NCBI GenBank assembly: GCA_910577465.1
Contig: CAJTMM010000001.1
Coordinates: 108,523 to 172,522 of the forward strand
Direction of reading: 5' to 3'
Length of the DNA stretch: 64,000 nt
Source: an uncultured Muribaculaceae bacterium
Lineage (GTDB): Bacteria > Bacteroidota > Bacteroidia > Bacteroidales > Muribaculaceae
This document shows, one piece after another, positions 35,043-44,079 of this stretch. Both the position numbers and the translations under genes were made by a program. Every line of letters begins with the position of its first letter. Within the stretch, counting starts at the first letter, position 1. The notes beneath the pieces are model-generated. The model saw only the letters and a program-made list of their open reading frames with translations. It did no database searches and was not told the origin of the DNA.

Positions 35043-36155
35043 TCACTTTTTATTTTCCAACCGGTTAAGAGCATACATATACGCTCCACAAGCTATCGAA
35101 TGATTTGCCCCGTTTTTACTTACCATAACACCAATCTTTTTACCTTTATCGTACGCTACAACACGCCCGGAGCCGGGAACATGTATATATTCCACATACG
35201 GCTTCGCAAATTCGGCAAAATCATTTTCATCGTCCAGATTATATACCTGCATCTGCACTCTGCCCAAAGAAGTACCATCCATCATGCCCAGATGCCCGTT
35301 CATCTCTTTCAATATCGCCGGGACAATGTATTTGGATGCACCTGACACACCACCTCCAATGACCACAATACCATCAATCAGTGTCACAGCTGTGGCTATC
35401 GCATCACCTGCCATGGTACCGAGTTCTGTGAACGACCGTTCGGCAGCATGCCGGTCACCGGGTGCAGTACCTTCCGCGATATCATATATATCCTTTGGAG
35501 ACAAGTCTCTGTTATCACCCGACAATTCCTGATAAACACGCCTGACAGCACGTATGCTCACAGATTCCTCCACTATCAGAGCAGGATGTTTCTTATTTGG
35601 GAAACACCAGATGTCGCCCCCCGTACCGTTGTCGCCGGTGAGCATTTTCCCATCAATCACAACACCGCCACCGAATCCTGTTCCCAATGTCACTCCGAGA
35701 AGATTGGAATACTGCTTTTCCGAGCCTGCATCCAATAATCTTCGGTTTACCTCCGGCAGCGCTCCGGCATAGGCTTCACCGTATGCAAACAGCTTTCCGT
35801 CATTATTTATATACACCGGTATACCGAACTCGTCCTCTAATATAGGGCCAAGTGGCACTCCTCCACGAAAAGAAGGAAAGTTTGGCAAATCGCCTATCAC
35901 ACCGGAATTATAATCTGCCGGTCCCGGAAATGCAAAACTTATGGCAATCGGGCTATCACCGTTCAATTGCGTCTCCACGCAGCGGAACCCCTTTTTGATA
36001 TTAGCTATACATTCGGATAATGACGACGCACAGGACGGCAAGGTAACGGGATTTACCGCATGCCGAAAATCACTTATTGCAGAAAACACAAAATTTGTAC
36101 CTCCGGCATCCAATGTCATCACAATATTGGAGCTATGCCTTTTATTCATTTCCAT
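35043..36155 (-). CDS. ROK family sugar kinase
   Basis: ATP-dependent hexokinase-fold protein, about 370 aa, likely phosphorylating mannose or fructose in the cytoplasm. VMTLDAGGTNFVF is the ATP loop, FPGPADYNSGVIGDLPN the ROK segment before the active site, VYINNDGKLFAYGE holds the catalytic aspartate (about residue 119), and LGVTLGTGFGGGVVIDGK the second phosphate motif. The CxCGxxGCxE zinc site of standard ROK proteins is missing: NGTGGDIWCFPNKKHPA stands there instead. The ATG at 36155 is chosen since frames upstream run into the PMI gene end. It sits between the isomerase and GH92 genes. Confidence 0.88.
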   Translation of the reverse strand: MEMNKRHSSNIVMTLDAGGTNFVFSAISDFRHAVNPVTLPSCASSLSECIANIKKGFRCVETQLNGDSPIAISFAFPGPADYNSGVIGDLPNFPSFRGGVPLGPILEDEFGIPVYINNDGKLFAYGEAYAGALPEVNRRLLDAGSEKQYSNLLGVTLGTGFGGGVVIDGKMLTGDNGTGGDIWCFPNKKHPALIVEESVSIRAVRRVYQELSGDNRDLSPKDIYDIAEGTAPGDRHAAERSFTELGTMAGDAIATAVTLIDGIVVIGGGVSGASKYIVPAILKEMNGHLGMMDGTSLGRVQMQVYNLDDENDFAEFAKPYVEYIHVPGSGRVVAYDKGKKIGVMVSKNGANHSIACGAYMYALNRLENKK

Positions 36156-36181
36156 AGACACAAAGTTATAGTGTTGTACAA

Positions 36182-37927
36182 TTATTGGCGAAAACGCACG
36201 TATGCCTTTATAGTTCCACATTCAGAGCCAACCGACTTTCCGTATGGACGTACGGTGAAACGACCTACACTTGCCGGGACTATAAATGTTTCGGCATAGT
36301 GCGCTACAAACGGAGTAAAGGCACCCGTCGGGCTTTCGACAATCACTTCGTCGCCTTGAACCACATTAAAGACCTGTACACCGCCATCGGTATCGTGCGT
36401 GACCGGTACAGAGAACCAATGCCGACGAGTCTCTATAAACTCATTCTCGTGCAGTCCTGTACGTTCTTCCCGCCAACCATCTCCGGAAGCTATTTCAGTA
36501 ACCTGATTTATGAATCCATTTTTTATCTTCTCGGTCTGTCGGTCCCACTGGATCACATTTGCGCCATGCCCTATGTTTATAGGTCGTGGCAGTCCATCAA
36601 GCCCTAATCGTCCCCAGTCCCATAACTTGAATGTAAATATGCTTGGGGTAGCACTGATTTCAAGCACCATGGCACCGGCTCCTGAGCAGTGGATCGTGCC
36701 GGCAGGTATCAGATAATGATCGTGTTTTTTCGCAGGCCACTTATTCACAAACTTCTCTGCATCGAACTCACAACCTGTATCCTGCGACTGTTTCAATGCC
36801 GCAATCATCTCTTCAGGGCACACTCCACTTTTCAAACCAAGATACACCGTAGCATCCGGTTCCGCATCGAGCAAATAGTAACTCTCATCCTGAGTATAAT
36901 ATATGCCGAATGTATCTCTTATATACTGAGTGGTCGGATGCACCTGCAAACTCAGATTGCCACCACCCATGGTATCGAGAAAATCGAAACGTATGGGGAA
37001 ATCCTCTCCGAACCTGGCTTCGACCGGAGCACCCAGCAGCTTACGTGTCTGACTGAACACCAAATTATTGGCAGGCATCTCATAAATCACACCGTTGATA
37101 TCAAGATACAGACTATTTTCTTCAGGCACACAATCAAAACACCATCCGAAATTAGGCACATCCTTATCCAAGTCACACACCTCTTTCATCCATTGACCGC
37201 CCCATGGCGCCGGATCAAAGAACGGCACTACACGAAACGGTTTGGTTGCCGTAAGCTCCATTCCCTTATTGAATGTAACCCGGTCTATCATCTTCGGATT
37301 ATTTTTTATGGTAGTGTCCAACCAATAATCCACCTTGTCCATCACACGTTTCTTCTGATTATCACAGACAAGCCAATCAAGGAAATACCCTCTCTTATAA
37401 TGTGCTGAAGGTGCATCAGAAGCATTATGCACACCAAGACCGTTCACCTCCTTCCGTCGGCTACGCATCTGGATTTCCCAGCGCGGCATATCAGCATACA
37501 TCAACACATCCGCATCAGGTACGACACAAGACGCACCATGACCATATACCAATATGCGGCCCGAATGATTCGCTATCCTACGGCGACATTCGTCCATCTT
37601 ACCGCAATCAAAGAAATCCATGTATGATTTCGACACACGACGACCAAACAGACGGTCATCAGTAAGAATCGGATCCGACATTGCCCTCACCTCATCCTCA
37701 CTTTTAAACAACTCTTCTGTATTTATAATGGTGTCAAAACCAAGCGAACTGATATTTTGCAGAATCTCATCGTGCATGACTCCTTGATAACATTCCATCA
37801 CGAAAACTGATTTGGACTTATGCTCAGCCATGATTTCTTTTACACGGTTGGATATCTCGAGCCAGCCACTCCAGATATTACCATTAACGGCAGTGGAGGG
37901 AGCTTTATCGTAATTACTCTTTCTCAT
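36182..37927 (-). CDS. Class I mannose-6-phosphate isomerase with N-terminal kinase-like domain
   Basis: Fusion protein of 581 aa. The C-terminal part (about 215-581) is a cupin-type phosphomannose isomerase turning mannose-6-P into fructose-6-P: FFDPAPWGGQWMKEV, GNLSLQVHPTTQYIRD with the zinc-binding Gln and His, HDHYLIPAGTIHCSGAGAMVLEIS, and WDWGRLGLDGLPRPINI. The N-terminal 210 residues resemble a uridine/AP-kinase-like fold (SVFVMECYQGVMHDEIL, RILVYGHGASCV, MPRWEIQMRSRRKEV) but lack the GxxGxGKS/T loop, so it is probably not an active kinase. First gene of the mannose operon; a -7 box lies 32 bases upstream. Confidence 0.9.
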   Translation of the reverse strand: MRKSNYDKAPSTAVNGNIWSGWLEISNRVKEIMAEHKSKSVFVMECYQGVMHDEILQNISSLGFDTIINTEELFKSEDEVRAMSDPILTDDRLFGRRVSKSYMDFFDCGKMDECRRRIANHSGRILVYGHGASCVVPDADVLMYADMPRWEIQMRSRRKEVNGLGVHNASDAPSAHYKRGYFLDWLVCDNQKKRVMDKVDYWLDTTIKNNPKMIDRVTFNKGMELTATKPFRVVPFFDPAPWGGQWMKEVCDLDKDVPNFGWCFDCVPEENSLYLDINGVIYEMPANNLVFSQTRKLLGAPVEARFGEDFPIRFDFLDTMGGGNLSLQVHPTTQYIRDTFGIYYTQDESYYLLDAEPDATVYLGLKSGVCPEEMIAALKQSQDTGCEFDAEKFVNKWPAKKHDHYLIPAGTIHCSGAGAMVLEISATPSIFTFKLWDWGRLGLDGLPRPINIGHGANVIQWDRQTEKIKNGFINQVTEIASGDGWREERTGLHENEFIETRRHWFSVPVTHDTDGGVQVFNVVQGDEVIVESPTGAFTPFVAHYAETFIVPASVGRFTVRPYGKSVGSECGTIKAYVRFRQ

Positions 37928-37958
37928 ATCGAATTATATGTATTGGTCTATTTGCCGA

Positions 37959-37966
37959 CAAAGTTA
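37959..37966 (-). promoter_or_regulatory. -7 box of the mannose operon
   Basis: Minus-strand TAACTTTG, fitting TAnnTTTG, 32 bases before the PMI start codon. No -33 TTTG at the usual distance, as expected if activation by the AraC protein is needed. A small inverted repeat GACAA/TTGTC overlaps the box. Confidence 0.55.
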
Positions 37967-37998
37967 CATTGTCAGTACATTATTTTTTCATAATTTTG

Positions 37999-38028
37999 TT
38001 ACGATTAGATTGGACTATCTTACGATTA
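37999..38028 (+). promoter_or_regulatory. Direct repeat, candidate AraC-family operator
   Basis: TTACGATTA occurs at 37999-38007 and again at 38020-38028, exactly 21 bases apart (two helical turns), in the gap between the divergent mannose operon and the AraC gene. Direct half-sites spaced about 21 bases are usual for AraC regulators. It ends 8 bases before the AraC start codon, so autoregulation is also possible. Confidence 0.5.
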
Positions 38029-38036
38029 TATTTCAC

Positions 38037-38945
38037 ATGACCACTCTTAAAGAAAGTTTTCGCGGACAACGCATGGCAACCATTCCCGAGAGTCTGCTTG
38101 CAAAGTACAAAGACGACTCTCTCATAGGCTTATTGTTTTTACGCAAGATAGGCTACTTTCCACATGCTAAATACCACCATGTCAAAAAAAACGACGGTTG
38201 CTCATACGCGCTGCTCATACATTGCACCGATGGAGAAGGATGGGTGGAAATATTTCATAAACGCATCACCATACACAAACATCAATACATAATAATTCCG
38301 GCAGATACACCTTATTCCTTTGGAACCGACAATTCAAATCCTTGGACTATATATTGGATACACTTTTGCGGGAAACTGATAAACACATTCGCTCCATCGC
38401 TCGTAGAACCTCGAGCCAAAGATGTTTCACCGGCAGAATCCTCCCGGCTTCAAGAACGCACTCATATTTTCGAGGAGATATTCTCAAGTTTTTCCATGGG
38501 TTACATACGCGAATATATGGCATACTCATCCATGTGCCTTTATCACTATCTGGCATCTTTCATATTCCTCGAGCAATACCGTGATTTCCCATCTCAAGCA
38601 CATACTCCCCCCACTCTCATTGACCGCATGATGCACTACATGAATGAAAATGTATCACAAAACCTATCCCTCCAGGATCTATCCCAATATTTTCACTATT
38701 CACCATCCCATATCTCTGCTATCTTCAGCAAACAGACTGGGATGTCACCGATAAACTGTTTCTTAAGAATCAAAATACAGAAAGCCTGCTACTATCTTGA
38801 GCTTTCCAATCTAAAAATACATGAAATAGCATCGACTCTCGGATTCTCCGATCCGGCATACTTCTCAAGATTGTTTCATAAGATTATGAAAGTAAGCCCA
38901 CAGAACTACCGAAATAACGAAAAGGCAGTCCCCGTCAAGGATTAA
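38037..38945 (+). CDS. AraC-family transcriptional regulator
   Basis: 302 aa. The N-terminal cupin-like sensor (about 40-150; HKHQYIIIPADTPYSFG, TIYWIHFCG) probably binds a sugar such as mannose. The C-terminal domain has two helix-turn-helix units: LSLQDLSQYFHYSPSHISAIF and IHEIASTLGFSDPAYFSRLF, followed by KVSPQNYR, the AraC signature. The ATG at 38037 is taken since an upstream in-frame ATG lies within the divergent promoter. It is transcribed away from the PMI-ROK-GH92-MFS operon, the typical position for its regulator. Confidence 0.92.
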   Translation: MTTLKESFRGQRMATIPESLLAKYKDDSLIGLLFLRKIGYFPHAKYHHVKKNDGCSYALLIHCTDGEGWVEIFHKRITIHKHQYIIIPADTPYSFGTDNSNPWTIYWIHFCGKLINTFAPSLVEPRAKDVSPAESSRLQERTHIFEEIFSSFSMGYIREYMAYSSMCLYHYLASFIFLEQYRDFPSQAHTPPTLIDRMMHYMNENVSQNLSLQDLSQYFHYSPSHISAIFSKQTGMSPINCFLRIKIQKACYYLELSNLKIHEIASTLGFSDPAYFSRLFHKIMKVSPQNYRNNEKAVPVKD

Positions 38946-38993
38946 TCAATCTGAGAGCAGCATTATGACATCTTGCCGGATTGCACCGAACTA

Positions 38994-41321
38994 TCAACGA
39001 AGGAATTTCGGAGCCAAAAGGAAGATACCGAATGATAAACCGAAATTCCATCGGCCTTCCGGTACGCTTGCATAATGGCTGTATGCCGTGATGCTGGCAA
39101 ATGGCAGAGTGACCACGGCTTCTATCTGACCGAAGAAATCGGCATGCGAGAACCAGTTTCCATATCGGGCACCACCCTCGGCAGTAGGCAATATACGGCG
39201 GAAAGGAACGAACACATCAAACTTACCCCTGAACTGAAGCATGCTGCTAAGTTTCCATATCGGTATCACTCCTACTGCCGCATAACTGTTGGCACGGAAT
39301 CCGGGTGCGAATACATTATGGAATGATGGCGACGGATTAAACTCCGGGGCATCCACTATCGACTCAGCATAGGTAGGGAGCAACTTGCGTGTTGATGAAA
39401 GGACATTTATCTCCGTACCAAAAGCGAAATGTTCGGCAATGTCCCAATAATTGCGCGCCAGGACTTCAGCCTGTCCCCACACGCGCCGTCCGGAACATCT
39501 GTTATCTGTCCCCTCACCTCCAGCCGTAAAATAATGACGGCCAGCGACACCGGTTGCAGACATCCGGTAGTAGGCACCGGCAGTTGGCATAGAAGCCGAA
39601 TTTAAGGTATTATACTCGTATCGCGCTACAGCTTCAGCGAGGTTCTGAGTGATGAGATCATGGTAACGGCCATTGGCTGCTGTAGCCAAATGATAGTATT
39701 TATGCTCCACATGACCATAGCCGATGCTTATCCCTGCCTTACCGCTGCGCCCCACGGCAAGACCGTATGACGCACGCCCGAAAAACTCATCCGATGTAAG
39801 CACCGTCGGTTCACTCGTTTGAAAAAAGAACTTGTCACTCGGAAAATATTTTTGGCGCGACACCACACCTTGCAACTGCAGACTCGATGGCACCTTACGC
39901 AGCAACCGCACCTGCCCACTCACCTCAGCGGCAAGATAGCTTTGACCGATCCACCCGTTCAGACGCAGGTCGAGCGAATTGAAGTTAAGCGTGCGGTATG
40001 CCCCCGACAGAAACAGCATACTATTAGTGGAGGTGGTGAGATACCCTCCGACGCCCAATTCCACATTATCCTTAAGTGTAGCCTTGAGGTCAAGCCGAAA
40101 CATACGTGTGGTATCATTAAATACCGCCGTTGGCATCAGATTACGGAATTTTCCCGGAGTAATAGCACGGTAAAACGCATCACGCGCCTGAGCCAATCCG
40201 AATGTATCCGGACGATTATGCGTAAACAGATAACGTATATACGCATTCTGACTTTGGTTGCCCCCCGACACAGACACCGAGTCAAACCGCACATACGGTG
40301 TCTGGGACTTGAACACCTCCCGACGGAGCCTGCGGGCATCCGAAGGTATGCGCACGCGCACACGCCCCTTTATAGAATCCATCATAGCCATGGCACGGTC
40401 ATAGCCTATGCGGTATATCTCCTGCGCCTTAGCGAAATCAAGCAATCCGAACTCATCCAACTCCACACGAATCTTCACACCGTATTTTTCAGGCAGGGAA
40501 TAATCGCTATGCTGTATTATCATCGTTTCAAGCTGACTGAGCATATCACTCTTATCGGCACTCTCATCACTTGCAGATACGTCCACACCTATCATCACCT
40601 CGGGAGCAAATACGTCACGCATCACATCCACCGGAAAATTGTCGTAAATGCCGCCATCGTACATAGGCTTGCCATCCATATCTATCGGTTGGAACACGAG
40701 CGGAAAACTCATGGATGCCCTTATGGCATCACCTAATGAGCCGTGACTGCACACAACCTTGCGCTTGCCGGTCACATCCGACGCCACAGTGCGCAACGGC
40801 ACAAACAACTTATTGAAATCTCCGCCACACTGAGCCGTATAAGCCGAAAACAGATCCATGAAAGCAAAATTCATAGGCAGCGGATTGATAAGACTCGACG
40901 GCAACACCGGTTTACCACGGCTCTTCATACCATCACCGAGATTAAGCGTAAGCATAGTCGGCGTAGGTGCATCCTGAAGGAAATAGTACGTAAGGGTTTT
41001 ATCGATGGTACCGGTAGACCAATATGAAAAATCCCGCGATGCGAGAAGCCGCATCATCTCTTGCGGAGTATATCCGGCAGCATACAGTCCGCCCACTATC
41101 GCGCCCATAGATGTACCGGTGATATAATCGATAGGTATATCATTGTCCTCCAACGCCTGTAGCACACCTATATGAGCCACGCCTTTGGCTCCACCCCCGC
41201 TCAGCACAAGCCCCACAGACTGTGGCTGAGGTATGGTATCTTCTCCCCATGCCGACACACACGTCACCGCAATGGCACACGCCACCGCGCACATTCTTTT
41301 CATCCTGCTCATAATTTTCAT
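38994..41321 (-). CDS. Patatin-like phospholipase with outer membrane barrel (PlpD-like)
   Basis: Large two-part protein, about 775 aa. A signal peptide (CAVACAIAVTCVSAWG) leads into the patatin domain: VGLVLSGGGAKGVAHIGVL is the oxyanion loop, GTSMG holds the nucleophile serine (S83 counted from the GTG), and MYDGGIYDNFPVDV the catalytic aspartate (D234). A POTRA-like segment (VRFDSVSVSGGNQSQNAYIRY) and a 16-stranded BamA/FhaC-like barrel follow, ending in FLLAPKFLR. PlpD-type proteins export the lipase to the cell surface by the type Vd route. Possible starts are GTG 41357, ATG 41330 and ATG 41321. The final residue is arginine instead of the usual phenylalanine. Confidence 0.9.
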   Translation of the reverse strand: MKIMSRMKRMCAVACAIAVTCVSAWGEDTIPQPQSVGLVLSGGGAKGVAHIGVLQALEDNDIPIDYITGTSMGAIVGGLYAAGYTPQEMMRLLASRDFSYWSTGTIDKTLTYYFLQDAPTPTMLTLNLGDGMKSRGKPVLPSSLINPLPMNFAFMDLFSAYTAQCGGDFNKLFVPLRTVASDVTGKRKVVCSHGSLGDAIRASMSFPLVFQPIDMDGKPMYDGGIYDNFPVDVMRDVFAPEVMIGVDVSASDESADKSDMLSQLETMIIQHSDYSLPEKYGVKIRVELDEFGLLDFAKAQEIYRIGYDRAMAMMDSIKGRVRVRIPSDARRLRREVFKSQTPYVRFDSVSVSGGNQSQNAYIRYLFTHNRPDTFGLAQARDAFYRAITPGKFRNLMPTAVFNDTTRMFRLDLKATLKDNVELGVGGYLTTSTNSMLFLSGAYRTLNFNSLDLRLNGWIGQSYLAAEVSGQVRLLRKVPSSLQLQGVVSRQKYFPSDKFFFQTSEPTVLTSDEFFGRASYGLAVGRSGKAGISIGYGHVEHKYYHLATAANGRYHDLITQNLAEAVARYEYNTLNSASMPTAGAYYRMSATGVAGRHYFTAGGEGTDNRCSGRRVWGQAEVLARNYWDIAEHFAFGTEINVLSSTRKLLPTYAESIVDAPEFNPSPSFHNVFAPGFRANSYAAVGVIPIWKLSSMLQFRGKFDVFVPFRRILPTAEGGARYGNWFSHADFFGQIEAVVTLPFASITAYSHYASVPEGRWNFGLSFGIFLLAPKFLR

Positions 41322-41421
41322 TGCTCGCATAATGCGGGTGACTGAAACGGCATTCACCCTACTCTCATATTTTTATAACGCGAATTGTCACATTTTAGTT
41401 AACCGACCCGCGTTTTTTATG

Positions 41422-41429
41422 TACTTTTG
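41422..41429 (+). promoter_or_regulatory. -7 box for the Lrp-like gene and the cassette behind it
   Basis: TACTTTTG, fitting TAnnTTTG, 42 bases before the ATG at 41472. No good -33 TTTG seen. Confidence 0.5.
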
Positions 41430-41471
41430 CATTTATATAACCCATAATTACGGACCATAGTCACATTCAAT

Positions 41472-41948
41472 ATGGCACGAATATCATTTGACACACTTGA
41501 CTGCAAAATATTGCAACTGCTTTCACAGAACGCACGCAAACCATTTCTGGAGATTGCCCGCGAATGCAACGTCTCCGGTGCCGCTGTACACCAGCGCATA
41601 CAAAAGCTCACATCCAACGGTGTTATACGCGGATTTGAAACGCTTATAGACCCGTCGGCAGTAGGTTACGAGACATGCGCCTATATCGGTGTATTCCTCA
41701 CTGACCCGCTGCAGTTCGATACCGTAGCCACCGAACTACGGAAAATACCTGAAGTGGTGGAGGTACATTACACTACAGGCAAATACGACCTGCTTATAAA
41801 GCTATACGCCCGCAACAATCACCACCTGCTGCAACTCATCCACAACAGCATACTCGGTATTGTTCCCGGACGCACCGAGACACTCATATCTTTTAAAGAA
41901 GAATTCCGCCGGCAAGTTCCTATCGACGGATACAATCTTGAGCAATGA
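41472..41948 (+). CDS. Lrp/AsnC family transcriptional regulator
   Basis: Small regulator of 158 aa. Winged helix-turn-helix in about 8-60 (LDCKILQLLSQNARKPFLEIA, NVSGAAVHQRIQKLTSNGVI), then the RAM/ligand-binding beta-alpha fold (YIGVFLTDPLQFDTVATELR, VHYTTGKYDLLIKLYA) that forms octamers and binds amino acids. The last residues GYNLEQ are typical of Bacteroidetes members. Its stop overlaps the next ATG by four bases (ATGA), so it is coupled to the IMPase-GT2-DUF4922-SpoIID-MFS cassette and may control it. Confidence 0.94.
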   Translation: MARISFDTLDCKILQLLSQNARKPFLEIARECNVSGAAVHQRIQKLTSNGVIRGFETLIDPSAVGYETCAYIGVFLTDPLQFDTVATELRKIPEVVEVHYTTGKYDLLIKLYARNNHHLLQLIHNSILGIVPGRTETLISFKEEFRRQVPIDGYNLEQ

Positions 41949-42733
41949 ATACAGACACAGACCAACTGCTGTTAGACGCCATAGAATGGGCACGTCAGGC
42001 AGGAAACATACAGCTTGAACATTTCCGCAAAGGCAATCTCGACATCCACAGCAAGTACAATGATGCCGACATAGTGACCATTGCCGACCGCGCATCCGAA
42101 GAACTGATCATAGGCAACATCAACCGGCACTACCACACACATGCCATATTATCCGAAGAATCGGGTGAAAAAGCAGGCACCGGCACATACCGATGGGTAA
42201 TCGACCCTCTTGACGGCACTACTAATTTCAGCTCAGGATTACCCGGATTTGCTGTGTCGATAGGCATAGAATATGGCGGTGAAACAATAATCGGTGTAGT
42301 CTACGCTCCGTACCTCGGCGAACTGTTCCATGCGGTAAAAGGAGAGGGTGCGTACCTAAACGGCAACCCCATACATTGCTCAGACAACACCCTCCTTGGC
42401 CGCGCCGTAATGTCCACAGGATTTCCCGTGGACAAGGACACTAATCCCGACAACAATCTGCCCAACGTGGCTCGTGTGCTTCCTCACGTACGCGGATTAC
42501 GCCGTCTCGGATCGGCAGCCATTGACATCTGCTACGTCGCAGCCGGATTTCTCGATGCCTATTGGGAGCTAAACCTACACCGGTGGGACGTGTCCGCAGC
42601 ACTGCTCATATCTCAGGAAGCCGGAGCCATACACTCATTCTTCCGCACCGACCGTGAAATTTCCGTAGCTGTAGCATCGCCGGGAATCTATCCGCAACTC
42701 ATGCCACTACTATCCACCGAACCCGCTAAATGA
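41945..42733 (+). CDS. Inositol monophosphatase family phosphatase
   Basis: Mg-dependent sugar phosphatase, 262 aa. Metal-binding residues are visible: the two glutamates of SEESGEK (71-72), and D87 and D90 in VIDPLDGTTNFSSGLPGFAV; the late WDVSAALLISQEAGA gives the third aspartate. The family includes inositol-1-phosphatase, 3',5'-bisphosphate nucleotidase and sugar phosphatases; the neighbouring phosphorylase-like and peptidoglycan genes suggest a sugar phosphate substrate. Overlaps the Lrp gene by four bases and precedes the GT2 gene by 11. Confidence 0.92.
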   Translation: MNTDTDQLLLDAIEWARQAGNIQLEHFRKGNLDIHSKYNDADIVTIADRASEELIIGNINRHYHTHAILSEESGEKAGTGTYRWVIDPLDGTTNFSSGLPGFAVSIGIEYGGETIIGVVYAPYLGELFHAVKGEGAYLNGNPIHCSDNTLLGRAVMSTGFPVDKDTNPDNNLPNVARVLPHVRGLRRLGSAAIDICYVAAGFLDAYWELNLHRWDVSAALLISQEAGAIHSFFRTDREISVAVASPGIYPQLMPLLSTEPAK

Positions 42734-42744
42734 GATAACTCGAC

Positions 42745-44079
42745 ATGAATTCAACTCCACGCATAACCTCCGGACTATGCAACTCCACGCACATGCGACA
42801 AATAGCCGCATGTGCCGAAACACCGTACATGTTGCTGAGTCTCGACGCAGATACGACCATAGACATCACTCCGCAAGAATTTGACCGTCTGGCATCAGTA
42901 ATGTCCGATACAGGTTCAGCGATTGTTTATTCCGACTATCGCATTGCCATGGACGGAGACACTAAAATCATTCGGTGTATAGACTATCGGGAGGGGGCGG
43001 TACGCGATGATTTCAATTTCGGTCCTATAGTGCTCATAAATACCGATTTGCTAAAGATGTGCGTAGACACGCTGCCTAATGATTATGACTACGCCGCATG
43101 GTACCATACGCGGCTGCATCTCTCACGTTTAGGCTCCGTGACACACATTCCCGAGCCACTATATACCGCCACTCCACCTACGGAAAACGCCAAAGAGGGG
43201 GAACGGCATTTCAGTTACGTGAATCCACGTAACCGCGCTGTCCAGATAGAGATGGAACGCGCGTGTACCTGCCACTTGAAAGCCATAGACGCATTCCTCG
43301 AGCCTAATTTCGAAGAACCTGACTACGGCGATGTTTTCCCGGTCGAAGCCTCTATTATAATACCTGTACGCAATCGAGAAGCAACCATAGGCGATGCCGT
43401 ATTCAGCGCACTTGACCAACTGACTGACTTTCCGTTCAACGTCATAGTAGTGGACAACCACAGCACAGACGGCACCTCCGACATACTTCGCCGGCTGAGC
43501 GATGACCCGCGGCTGATACACATCATACCCGACAGTACAGACCTCGGTATAGGCGGATGCTGGAATCTCGCATTAGCACACCATCAATGCGGACGTTTTG
43601 CCGTACAACTCGACAGCGACGACATTTATAGTTCTTCGTCCACCCTACAAACCATTGTAGACCACTTCCGCCGGCAGCCATGCGCCATGGTAGTAGGCTC
43701 ATACAGTCTTACCGATATTAATCTGCAACCCATACCTCCAGGTATAATCGACCACCGGGAATGGACCGACAGCAATGGCCGCAACAACGCACTTCGCATA
43801 AACGGACTCGGTGCACCACGCGCATTTGCCACAGCAATAGCACGTCGAATGCCCATGCCCAACGTCTCATACGGCGAGGACTATGCCATGGGACTGCGTA
43901 TATCGCGCACCTACCGTATAGGACGCATATATGACGTATTGTACTTATGCCGACGCTGGGGAGGTAACTCCGACTCATCACTCAGCATGGAAAGAGCTAA
44001 CGAATACAACGCGTACAAGGACACGCTCCGCACTTGGGAAATACGCGCCCGTCAATCCATGAACCGCAGCAATGGATAG
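42745..44079 (+). CDS. Glycosyltransferase family 2 with an extra N-terminal half domain
   Basis: 444 aa. The C-terminal part (about 205-444) is a full GT-A domain: EASIIIPVRNREATIGDAVF, VIVVDNHSTDGTSDI, FAVQLDSDDIYSSS and GEDYAMGLRI. The N-terminal 190 residues look like the second half of another GT2 domain (LLSLDADTTIDITPQEF, GPIVLINTDLL, YAAWYHTRLHL, IPEPLY), lacking its nucleotide-binding start. No membrane segments, so it is soluble. Its place between an IMPase and DUF4922 suggests work on a soluble sugar and not on a polymer. The stop overlaps the next start by eight bases. Confidence 0.85.
   Translation: MNSTPRITSGLCNSTHMRQIAACAETPYMLLSLDADTTIDITPQEFDRLASVMSDTGSAIVYSDYRIAMDGDTKIIRCIDYREGAVRDDFNFGPIVLINTDLLKMCVDTLPNDYDYAAWYHTRLHLSRLGSVTHIPEPLYTATPPTENAKEGERHFSYVNPRNRAVQIEMERACTCHLKAIDAFLEPNFEEPDYGDVFPVEASIIIPVRNREATIGDAVFSALDQLTDFPFNVIVVDNHSTDGTSDILRRLSDDPRLIHIIPDSTDLGIGGCWNLALAHHQCGRFAVQLDSDDIYSSSSTLQTIVDHFRRQPCAMVVGSYSLTDINLQPIPPGIIDHREWTDSNGRNNALRINGLGAPRAFATAIARRMPMPNVSYGEDYAMGLRISRTYRIGRIYDVLYLCRRWGGNSDSSLSMERANEYNAYKDTLRTWEIRARQSMNRSNG

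Noticed and set aside
36689..37408. Plus-strand open frame of 239 codons
   Set aside because: Opposite the PMI gene; composition is Ile/His-rich and matches no known protein.
39819..40736. Plus-strand open frame of 305 codons
   Set aside because: Antisense to the patatin gene, His/Arg/Thr-rich composition typical of shadow frames.
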